This document shows positions 1-5,442 of a stretch of 11,129 nucleotides of DNA, one piece after another. The position numbers and the translations under genes were made by a program. Within the stretch, counting starts at the first letter, position 1. Each line of letters starts with the position of its first letter. The notes under the pieces are model-generated. The model did no database searches. It was not told the origin of the DNA and saw nothing but the letters and a program-made list of their open reading frames with translations. The stretch is from CAZUSC01 sp964622915 (GTDB taxonomy: Bacteria; Patescibacteriota; Andersenbacteria; UBA10190): positions 1 through 11,129 of the forward strand of contig CAZUSC010000048.1 of NCBI GenBank assembly GCA_964622915.1, given 5' to 3'.

Positions 1-7
1 GTTTACC

Positions 8-31
8 TTTTAAGTTTTGAGTTTTAGTTAG
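8..31. repeat. Short 7-bp-periodic T-rich array upstream of holA
   Basis: Three 7-bp units of the form TTTTRAG or TTTTAGT run from 8 to 28, and a final TAG abuts the holA start codon. The periodicity matches the arrays in later spacers. There is no recognisable Shine-Dalgarno sequence in this leader. The window edge cuts off whatever lies further upstream. Confidence 0.55.
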
Positions 32-955
32 ATGCTGCACTATTTTGTCGGGGAAGATGTTTTTGGTGCCCGTCAGGCTATTGGCCGCCTAGCCCAGGAA
101 AAAAAATCATTGGTGCGCTGGCTAGACCGCCCAGAGCTGACGGAAAAACCGCTCGGCGAGTGGGTTGATCAAGCGGCCGGCGGCTTGTTTGCCACCGAGG
201 TGCTTGTGGTGCGGGATCCATCAGCACTACCCAAACATCTCCAGGAAGATGTTATTAAACTAACCAGCCGCCAGGTTCCGGCTGTCTGTGTTGCTTGGGA
301 TCGAATAGCGCCGGACAGAAGATCAACTTTATACCGATCTTTAAAACCTTACCTTAAGGAGTTTGCGCCGCTGACGCCGCGCGATCTTATCAATTGGCTG
401 GTGGAAGAAGCCCAGCGAAGACTAACCAACTTAGCGCCGCCGGCGGCTGGCGAGTTAGTTAATCGGGTGGGTCCCAATCGTTGGCAGTTGCTAAACGAGC
501 TAGAGAAATTGTCACTAACCAATAAGAAAAAAGAAATTGGTGTAGCGGCGGTGGTGGCGGGAGTACCGCCGGCCCAAACAGAACCGGAGATTTTTGTGCT
601 GCTTGATGCCATTGCGGCCGGTAAAATCCAACCAGCGCTGCTAGCTATGGAAGTAATTTTGCAATCGGGCGCCAGCGAGCTATATATCCTAAGCATGCTG
701 GCTTACCAATTTAGAACCCTGCTCAATATCAAAAATGGCTTGCGTCGCGGTCTAGCCGGCGACCAGATTGCTCAAGAGGCTAAGCTGCATCCCTATGTTG
801 TGAAAAAAAATTCACCGGCGGCGGGTAAATATAGTGCCGCGACTTTATTAAGTTATTTAACGCGGATAATGGCCACTGATTTTGCCATCAAGCAGGGGAA
901 AGTAGATCCTCGTACGGGACTGGTAATGACTGTCGTCGGTTTGGCGCGCCAATAA
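32..955 (+). CDS. holA: DNA polymerase III subunit delta
   Basis: This 307-residue protein looks like the delta subunit of the clamp loader, which opens the sliding clamp and loads it at primed DNA. The N-terminus (MLHYFVGEDVFGARQAI) matches the family's YLLYGED-type start and fits the AAA+-like fold. The middle segment around residues 115-165 has the characteristic pattern of a TPRDLINWL stretch followed by NRWQLLNELEKLSL. The C-terminal third (about 190-307) is helical and matches the clamp-loader collar region, with the ILSMLAYQFRTLL helix typical of HolA. The length is slightly shorter than E. coli HolA but normal for bacteria. The ATG at 32 is chosen because the family motif begins within a few residues of it. 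The gene converges on rpsT, an arrangement often seen because holA and rpsT are frequent neighbours. Confidence 0.93.
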   Translation: MLHYFVGEDVFGARQAIGRLAQEKKSLVRWLDRPELTEKPLGEWVDQAAGGLFATEVLVVRDPSALPKHLQEDVIKLTSRQVPAVCVAWDRIAPDRRSTLYRSLKPYLKEFAPLTPRDLINWLVEEAQRRLTNLAPPAAGELVNRVGPNRWQLLNELEKLSLTNKKKEIGVAAVVAGVPPAQTEPEIFVLLDAIAAGKIQPALLAMEVILQSGASELYILSMLAYQFRTLLNIKNGLRRGLAGDQIAQEAKLHPYVVKKNSPAAGKYSAATLLSYLTRIMATDFAIKQGKVDPRTGLVMTVVGLARQ

Positions 956-973
956 AAACCCCAGCCGGGGGTT
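951..973 (-). terminator. Intrinsic terminator of rpsT, overlapping the holA end
   Basis: A perfect 6-bp stem, AACCCC (957-962) with GGGGTT (968-973), encloses a 5-base loop. Read on the minus strand, the hairpin is followed by a TTTTTATT tract (958-951), the form of a rho-independent terminator for rpsT. On the plus strand the hairpin lies just behind the holA stop but is followed only by a weak T-rich stretch, so termination of holA is less certain. Confidence 0.75.
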
Positions 974-976
974 AAG

Positions 977-1243
977 TTATTTAGCTATGTTGGCGATAGC
1001 TTTACGTAAACGGGATTTCTTGCGGGCAGCTTTATTGGGATGAATGATGTTGCGGCGAGCGGCCCGGTCCAAAACGCTCTCGGCGGTAGTGACCGCCTGG
1101 GCAGCGGCCGCAAGGTCATTATTAGTCAGAGCCTCTCGTACGGCATAAAGACTGCGACGCAGTCGCGCGCGCCAACGGTCGTTCACTAAGCGGCGGCGTT
1201 TATCTACGCGCAGTGCTTTTTTAGCGGCTTTAAGTTGCGGCAT
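977..1243 (-). CDS. rpsT: 30S ribosomal protein S20
   Basis: This 88-residue, very basic protein binds 16S rRNA in the small ribosomal subunit. The start MPQLKAAKKALR fits the S20 N-terminus (MPNIKSAKKR-like). The C-terminal segment around residues 66-82, including IHPNKAARKKSRL, is the most conserved S20 signature. The length is the family norm. The ATG at 1243 is the expected start, although no clear Shine-Dalgarno sequence precedes it. The 7-bp array at 1249-1283 lies only 5 bp upstream, so the leader of this gene is built of repeat DNA. A terminator follows the stop. The gene is separated from truB by 168 bp holding truB's own terminator, so the two are probably transcribed independently. 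Confidence 0.97.
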   Translation of the reverse strand: MPQLKAAKKALRVDKRRRLVNDRWRARLRRSLYAVREALTNNDLAAAAQAVTTAESVLDRAARRNIIHPNKAARKKSRLRKAIANIAK

Positions 1244-1248
1244 ATTTG

Positions 1249-1283
1249 TTAGTAACGAGTAATCAGTAACTAGTAATTAGGTT
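1249..1283. repeat. 7-bp-periodic array (NNAGTAA type)
   Basis: Five consecutive 7-bp units run from 1249: TTAGTAA, CGAGTAA, TCAGTAA, CTAGTAA and TTAGGTT. Four share AGTAA in the same register. The 21 bases at 1265-1285 recur with one difference at 5335-5355. The array lies immediately upstream of the rpsT start (transcribed leftward). Confidence 0.75.
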
Positions 1284-1330
1284 GTCCGCCTTCGCCTAAA
1301 GCTTCCACCTTCGCTAGGGCTTCGGCGGAC
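1284..1330. repeat. 47-bp imperfect inverted repeat with internal direct repeats
   Basis: The outer arms GTCCGCC (1284-1290) and GGCGGAC (1324-1330) are perfectly complementary, and further pairing is possible inside (GCC and TA against GGC and TA). The interior consists of two copies of a 14-15 base unit, TTCGCCTAAAGCTTC (1291-1305) and TTCGCTAGGGCTTC (1310-1323). This looks like a dispersed palindromic repeat element rather than a terminator, since no T tract follows on either strand. Confidence 0.6.
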
Positions 1331-1351
1331 GCAGTAGGGAGTAGTGTGTAG
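1331..1351. repeat. Short 7-bp-periodic array (NNNGTAG type)
   Basis: Three 7-bp units ending in GTAG (GCAGTAG, GGAGTAG, TGTGTAG) directly follow the inverted repeat. The decamer TAGGGAGTAG (1335-1344) recurs in reverse complement at 5408-5417 and 8972-8981, linking this spacer to the two convergent-gene spacers. Confidence 0.6.
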
Positions 1352-1360
1352 TAAAAGCGA

Positions 1361-1411
1361 GAAAAAAGCAAGCCCCGTAGTGTTCTGCAGCATAGCGGAA
1401 CTACTTCGGGG
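1361..1411 (-). terminator. Intrinsic terminator of truB
   Basis: On the minus strand the base directly after the truB TGA stop begins an imperfect hairpin. The arm CCCCGAAGTAGTTC (1411-1398) pairs with GAACACTACGGGG (1385-1373) across a loop of about 12 bases. A tract of six T residues follows at 1367-1362. The position, GC-rich stem base and T run support a rho-independent terminator. Confidence 0.8.
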
Positions 1412-2344
1412 TCAATCTACGAAAGGCGCTAGGATCTGAATAGGGCGCAGGCGCTGTGTATTAAAGTCATACTGGCCCGTGCCGATTAGGCGCTCATTTG
1501 TCTGGCTAAATAAAGCAACCGGCTGTCCGGCGGGTAGCTGATTCGGCCAAAGTACTTCTCTCCCCTGTTGTAATTTTGCGACATTACTCTCGTCGAGCTG
1601 CGCCGCCGGCAAGTGGTCAACTAGCAGTCTGGCTGGCTTTATTAGACTAGGCAGAGTTTCTGCCGTCACTTCGGACAACTTAGTTGCGTTATTTATGCTA
1701 AATTTGCCAATGGCCAGGCGCCGAAGCTCACTAACATATCCGCCAGTACCTAGGACTTGTCCTAAATCGCGAGCGAGCGAGCGAATGTATGTCCCGCTGC
1801 TGCAGCTGATAGTGAGGTTGACTTGCGGGTATTGAAAGTCGTTTAGAATAATATTGTGAATTGTGATGGCGCGCGCTGGCGCGTGGATACTTTCCCCTGC
1901 CCGGGCATACTGATACATTTTGCGTCCCTTAATTTTTACGGCGGCATAGGCCGGCGGGATCTGTTGAAGAGGCCCGGTAAATCCTCGGATAGTGCGTTGC
2001 AGAATTTTTAAACTGGGCGGCTTGGAAACGACCTGGGTTAGTATCTTGCCAGTGGAATCGTCAGTGTCGCTGCTAGCGCCAAGAATAAGTGTCGCTTGAT
2101 ATTCCTTGGGTAGCGTCAGGGTGTATTGGCTCAAACGAGTGGCGGAGCCAATTACAATAACGAGCAGGCCAGTGGCAAAAGGATCAAGGGTACCGGTGTG
2201 GCCTACTTTTATCTTCTGTTGTGACATCTTATTAACAACCTCTCTAATGTGGCGGACCACATCATGGGAGGTAAGGCCGACTGGTTTGTCGACCAAAATT
2301 AGTCCGGCGGTGGCAGTTGTATTATCATCCATGTTCGATACCAT
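1412..2344 (-). CDS. truB: tRNA pseudouridine synthase B
   Basis: This 310-residue enzyme converts uridine 55 in the T-psi-C loop of tRNAs to pseudouridine. The motif I region reads DKPVGLTSHDVV (residues 19-30). The catalytic motif is GHTGTLDPFATGLL with the nucleophilic aspartate at residue 54. It is followed by the KEYQATLILGASSDTDD segment, then PPAYAAVKIKGRKMY, and later SSGTYIRSLARDLG, all TruB signatures in the usual order. The C-terminal part past residue 220 fits the TruB C-terminal domain. The length is normal. The start could be the ATG at 2344 or the ATG at 2332 (MDDN), since the conserved region begins only at about residue 15 and neither start has a convincing ribosome site. It is transcribed divergently from gmd with 31 bp between starts and ends in a hairpin terminator. 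Confidence 0.96.
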   Translation of the reverse strand: MVSNMDDNTTATAGLILVDKPVGLTSHDVVRHIREVVNKMSQQKIKVGHTGTLDPFATGLLVIVIGSATRLSQYTLTLPKEYQATLILGASSDTDDSTGKILTQVVSKPPSLKILQRTIRGFTGPLQQIPPAYAAVKIKGRKMYQYARAGESIHAPARAITIHNIILNDFQYPQVNLTISCSSGTYIRSLARDLGQVLGTGGYVSELRRLAIGKFSINNATKLSEVTAETLPSLIKPARLLVDHLPAAQLDESNVAKLQQGREVLWPNQLPAGQPVALFSQTNERLIGTGQYDFNTQRLRPIQILAPFVD

Positions 2345-2375
2345 ACAATCATTACACTTTATTATTCAATTAGGT
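2345..2375. promoter_or_regulatory. Short divergent intergenic region between truB and gmd
   Basis: Only 31 bp separate the divergent truB and gmd starts, so both promoters must lie here or within the 5' coding ends. The stretch is AT-rich. A TATTAT hexamer at 2360-2365 is -10-like for the plus strand but lies only 10 bases from the gmd ATG, with no good -35 box in register. That would imply a very short or leaderless transcript. Specific promoter elements cannot be assigned. Confidence 0.3.
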
Positions 2376-4376
2376 ATGTCTAAGTCTGTTCTTATCACCG
2401 GCATTACTGGCCAAGACGGGTCATATTTGGCGGAGTTGTTGTTAAAAAAAGGATATAAAGTTTACGGTTTGGTACAGCGCAGTGCCACAGACCAATACGA
2501 AAATATTCGCCACCTTTTGGATGACGTGGTGGTAATCACTGGTGATATGGCTGATTCCTCTTCGCTAATGAGGGCGGTCCAGCAATCACAACCGGCGGAA
2601 GTATATAATTTGGCGGCGCAGTCCTTCGTCCACTCCAGTTGGGAAATTCCAGAGTTAACCGGCGATATTACCGGCGTGGGCGTCACCCGTATATTAGAAG
2701 CTGTGCGCATGATCCAGCCCGAGGCGCGTTTTTATCAAGCTAGCAGCAGCGAAATGTTTGGTAAGGTCGTCGAAACTCCGCAAAAGGAAACGACCCCTTT
2801 TTATCCACGCAGTCCTTATGGTGTCGCTAAAATTTATGGCCATTGGTCCACCATTAATTACCGTGAGAGCCATAACCTTTTTGCTTGTTCGGGAATTCTC
2901 TTTAATCACGAGTGTGTTACTGCTGAGACGCCAGTCATCATTAAGAAAGATGGCTTGGTTGATTGTGCTCCTATTTCAGAATTCATTCCTGACCCAGTCC
3001 ATGTGCGACAGCGCGAGTTGGATTTTGAGGTGTGGGATAAGGATAGATGGACAAAAGCGAAACTTGGAACAGTGACGTGGAATGAAGGAGGCAGAAAAGG
3101 TGACAAGCGGGTACACCGTACCCTCGCTCGCTGTGGTGAAGTTCGTACGACAGCGGACCACCTTCTAATTCGCGATGGTGGAGAGAGTGTGCGTGCTGAA
3201 GATGTTGCTGATGGAGAAATGTTGCAAACAACTAATCTGCCGAGCCCACCCGGTATTACTGTTGTGACCAAAGAACTGGCCAGATTGCTTGGGCTTATGG
3301 CTGCAGATGGGTATGTTGGATACAAGGAAGGGAAGTTTGCAGCGAGTTTTCGCAACAACGACGCTAAGGTTCTGCAAGAAGTGGCAGCGCTCTGGCAAAA
3401 AACGTTTGGGGGTCTGGTGGTAAAAAATCCTGGGCGAAGTGGGTTTACAGGGCTGCCGACCGATGGTATTCGTCTGTATGGATCTAAAGGCGCCTTGCAT
3501 TTTCTTTATGATGCTCTCTATACGAAAAAAGGCGACAAGAGAATTCCTCAAATCATATTAAATGCTGATCAGGATGCCTGGCGTGCTTTCCTCGAAGGGT
3601 ATAATAGGGGGGATGGGTTAAAAAAGGGATATGGAGCGCGCGAGTTCAAAAACTTTAAAACTTCTTCTCCTGTACTAGCTGCTGGTTTATGGTGGCTTGC
3701 CAGCCAGGTGGTTGACCAAAAACTTACACTTAATGTTGATATGGTAGAGCGCAGGGGTGTTCTGTATCATTATTACAGTATCAATCTAGGAGTGGATGGT
3801 GGCTCAATTAAGGGTCGGCATCTTTTGAAGCCCAACAACGAGGTAAAAATGGTTCGACAGGAAGATTATACTGGCTGGTTATATGACATTGAAACAGCCA
3901 GCGGAACATTCCATGCCGGAGTAGGCAATATTGTTATTCATAACAGTCCCCGGCGTGGTCGCGAGTTCGTTACGCGCAAAATTGCGACTGGAGCGGCCCG
4001 CATTAAATTAGGCTTGGCGAAAGACTTACATTTAGGGAATTTGAATGCCAAGCGGGATTGGGGCTTCGCCGGTGATTACGTACAGGCCATGTGGCTAATG
4101 TTGCAGCAAGACGAACCGCGTGATTATGTAGTGGGAACCGGGGAGACTCATTCTGTGCAGGAATTTGTGGAAGCGGCTTTTCAACACGTTGATCTCAACT
4201 GGAAAGATTACGTAGTCCAGGATAAGCAATTTATGCGCCCGGCTGAAGTTGATTGCCTGCAGTCGGATCCTTCCTTGGCGGAATCAGAACTAGGTTGGAA
4301 GCGTCGAGTAAAATTTACTGACCTAGTAAGCATGATGGTGGATGCGGAATTGAAATTACAGCGGGATAACAAGTAA
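2376..4376 (+). CDS. gmd: GDP-mannose 4,6-dehydratase interrupted by an in-frame intein
   Basis: The reading frame encodes 666 residues: a 179-residue N-extein, a 344-residue intein and a 143-residue C-extein. The joined exteins give 322 residues, the usual length of Pseudomonas-type Gmd. The enzyme converts GDP-mannose to GDP-4-dehydro-6-deoxy-D-mannose in the cytoplasm with bound NADP. The N-extein has the Rossmann motif GITGQDG (residues 9-15). The extended-SDR active site is present as Ser124 (usually Thr in the family), Glu126, Tyr148 and Lys152, the last two within SPYGVAK. The C-extein carries SPRRG, the NAKRDWGFAGDYVQAMW segment and RPAEVD, all family signatures. The ATG at 2376 is chosen because the Rossmann motif follows immediately. 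The frame is open further upstream to 2106, but that part overlaps truB antisense and has no family similarity. rmd follows after 6 bp, so the two form an operon for GDP-D-rhamnose. Confidence 0.95.
   Translation: MSKSVLITGITGQDGSYLAELLLKKGYKVYGLVQRSATDQYENIRHLLDDVVVITGDMADSSSLMRAVQQSQPAEVYNLAAQSFVHSSWEIPELTGDITGVGVTRILEAVRMIQPEARFYQASSSEMFGKVVETPQKETTPFYPRSPYGVAKIYGHWSTINYRESHNLFACSGILFNHECVTAETPVIIKKDGLVDCAPISEFIPDPVHVRQRELDFEVWDKDRWTKAKLGTVTWNEGGRKGDKRVHRTLARCGEVRTTADHLLIRDGGESVRAEDVADGEMLQTTNLPSPPGITVVTKELARLLGLMAADGYVGYKEGKFAASFRNNDAKVLQEVAALWQKTFGGLVVKNPGRSGFTGLPTDGIRLYGSKGALHFLYDALYTKKGDKRIPQIILNADQDAWRAFLEGYNRGDGLKKGYGAREFKNFKTSSPVLAAGLWWLASQVVDQKLTLNVDMVERRGVLYHYYSINLGVDGGSIKGRHLLKPNNEVKMVRQEDYTGWLYDIETASGTFHAGVGNIVIHNSPRRGREFVTRKIATGAARIKLGLAKDLHLGNLNAKRDWGFAGDYVQAMWLMLQQDEPRDYVVGTGETHSVQEFVEAAFQHVDLNWKDYVVQDKQFMRPAEVDCLQSDPSLAESELGWKRRVKFTDLVSMMVDAELKLQRDNK
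2913..3944 (+). other. Intein with LAGLIDADG homing endonuclease domain inside Gmd
   Basis: This 344-residue in-frame insertion is a complete class 1 intein. Block A starts with Cys1 (CVTAETPVII). Block B has the TxxH motif at residues 80-83 (TADH). Block F is around WLYDIETASGTFHAG (322-336), and block G ends IVIHN with His343-Asn344. The next residue is Ser, the +1 nucleophile of the C-extein. Between the splicing blocks lies a two-motif LAGLIDADG endonuclease: LLGLMAADG (125-133, nt 3285-3311) and FLEGYNRGDG (226-235, nt 3588-3617). Both key aspartates (132 and 234) are kept, so the endonuclease may still be active. The insertion splits the conserved NHESPRRG motif exactly between Glu and Ser. 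Hand-counted leucine codons differ from the host exteins (CTG 7 of 33 against 1 of 28; TTA plus TTG 10 of 33 against 18 of 28), consistent with later acquisition. Splicing activity is inferred, not shown. Confidence 0.93.
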
Positions 4377-4382
4377 AGAACA

Positions 4383-5336
4383 ATGGCCCAGACAGTAGTG
4401 ATCACCGGCGGCGGCGGTTTCGTCGGCCGCTATTTAATGGCAGAATTGCGCCAGCACTGGGCTGATGCCGACATTATTAGCTGGGATAAATCGTCCTTCA
4501 CTGCCCCGCCAGGTGTCAAAAGGCAGCAGATTGATATTAGGCAGCCGGCTAGTTACAGCCAGGCGCTGGCAGACTTGAAGCCCGACTGGGTTGTTCACTT
4601 AGCGGCCGTAAGTGCGATTGCGGTTGGACTGGCGCAGCCTAGATTGGTGCACGAAGTAAATGTGACAGCTACCATTAATCTTCTGCAGGCTTTAGCTGAA
4701 ATTACTTCGTCTACTAAAATTCTGGCTGTCAGCAGCGCCGATATCTATGGACAGCAGGACCAGTCCGCCTATCCCTTAGAAGAATTACCACTAGAACAGT
4801 GTCGTCCAAACAATCCATACGCCCAAAGCAAATGGGACATGGAAAAGGCCATTGAACAGAATTTTCTGGAGAGCTGCATTAGGGTTCGTCCCTTTCCCCA
4901 TATTGGACCGGGGCAAGCTCGCGGGTTTGTGACGGCCGACTTTGCCAGTCAAATTGCCGCCATCGAGGCAGGGCAGCAGCCGAACAGGATTGAGGTGGGC
5001 AACCTCGAGGCGAAGCGCGACTTTACCGATGTACGCGATGTCGTACGAGCTTACCGGCTTTTATTAGAAAAGGGTGAATTAGGCCAAGTATATAACATTG
5101 CTTCTGGGCGGGCAGTTAGTATCAAGTCTGTTTTAGGAGACTTACTTGCGCTTAGCACGCAGGCGATAAAAGTTCACACTGATCCCGAGCGTCTACGTCC
5201 TTCGGACACGCCCTTGGTGATAGGGAGTGCGGCGAAGTTGCAGGCCGCAACCAATTGGCAGCCCAGCATACCTCTTAAGGAAACATTGCAGGATATTTTG
5301 GCTGACTGGCGAGAGCGAGTGAAGAGTAGAAATTAG
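4383..5336 (+). CDS. rmd: GDP-4-dehydro-6-deoxy-D-mannose reductase (NAD-dependent epimerase/dehydratase family)
   Basis: This 317-residue extended short-chain dehydrogenase is best read as Rmd, which reduces the Gmd product to GDP-D-rhamnose. The nucleotide-binding motif TGGGGFVG is at residues 8-15. The active site shows SSAD (117-120) and YAQSK with Tyr146 and Lys150. Downstream are RPFPHIGPGQ (169-178), NLEAKRDFTDVRDVVRAY (207-224) and RPSDTPLVIGSAAKL (272-286). The last is a strong Rmd-type signature, followed by a WQPSIPLKETLQDIL end. The family usually has Asn where Pro172 sits in RPFPH. The gene starts 6 bp after the gmd stop and is almost certainly cotranscribed with it. The stop TAG is followed in frame by TAA and lies inside a heptamer repeat array. 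A GDP-fucose-type or other 4-keto-sugar reductase is the main alternative, but the RPSDTP motif favours Rmd. Confidence 0.87.
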   Translation: MAQTVVITGGGGFVGRYLMAELRQHWADADIISWDKSSFTAPPGVKRQQIDIRQPASYSQALADLKPDWVVHLAAVSAIAVGLAQPRLVHEVNVTATINLLQALAEITSSTKILAVSSADIYGQQDQSAYPLEELPLEQCRPNNPYAQSKWDMEKAIEQNFLESCIRVRPFPHIGPGQARGFVTADFASQIAAIEAGQQPNRIEVGNLEAKRDFTDVRDVVRAYRLLLEKGELGQVYNIASGRAVSIKSVLGDLLALSTQAIKVHTDPERLRPSDTPLVIGSAAKLQAATNWQPSIPLKETLQDILADWRERVKSRN

Positions 5337-5442
5337 TAACTAGTATTTAGGTTGTAGGTGGTAGGTTATAGGGCGTAGCTTCGCAAACGTAATTGATCGT
5401 CTACGACCTACTCCCTACAACCTATAACCTTATTCCTTATTC
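5333..5442. repeat. Inverted pair of 7-bp-periodic arrays between convergent genes
   Basis: From 5333 to 5374 six 7-bp units each carry TAG at the second to fourth base (for example TTAGTAA, CTAGTAT, GTAGGTG). From 5401 to 5442 six units in the opposite orientation follow: four begin with CTA, then two copies of CTTATTC. The two halves are imperfectly complementary: about 19 of 25 bases pair between roughly 5354-5378 and 5401-5425, so the transcript could fold into a long hairpin. The left array contains the rmd stop codon, and the right array contains the stop codon of the minus-strand membrane protein. It may act as a two-way terminator, but there is no classical T tract next to a tight stem. 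Confidence 0.7.

Noticed and set aside
349..696. Minus-strand 115-codon frame inside holA
   Set aside because: It is antisense to a confidently identified gene, with low-complexity Ser/Ala content and no motif.
2106..2375. Upstream 90-codon extension of the gmd frame
   Set aside because: It lies antisense inside truB, shows no family similarity, and the Rossmann motif of Gmd starts directly after the ATG at 2376.
2906..3551. Several minus-strand open frames opposite the intein
   Set aside because: They overlap one another in different frames, lack recognisable motifs and are explained as shadows of the intein coding strand.
2913..3944. Insertion as an extra domain, a gene fusion, or an intron rather than an intein
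   Set aside because: The frame is continuous, all intein splice blocks are present in order, the ends are Cys and His-Asn before Ser, and the flanks join perfectly into the NHESPRRG motif.
5333..5442. CRISPR array
   Set aside because: The period is 7 bp with no spacers or longer repeats, and no cas genes are nearby.
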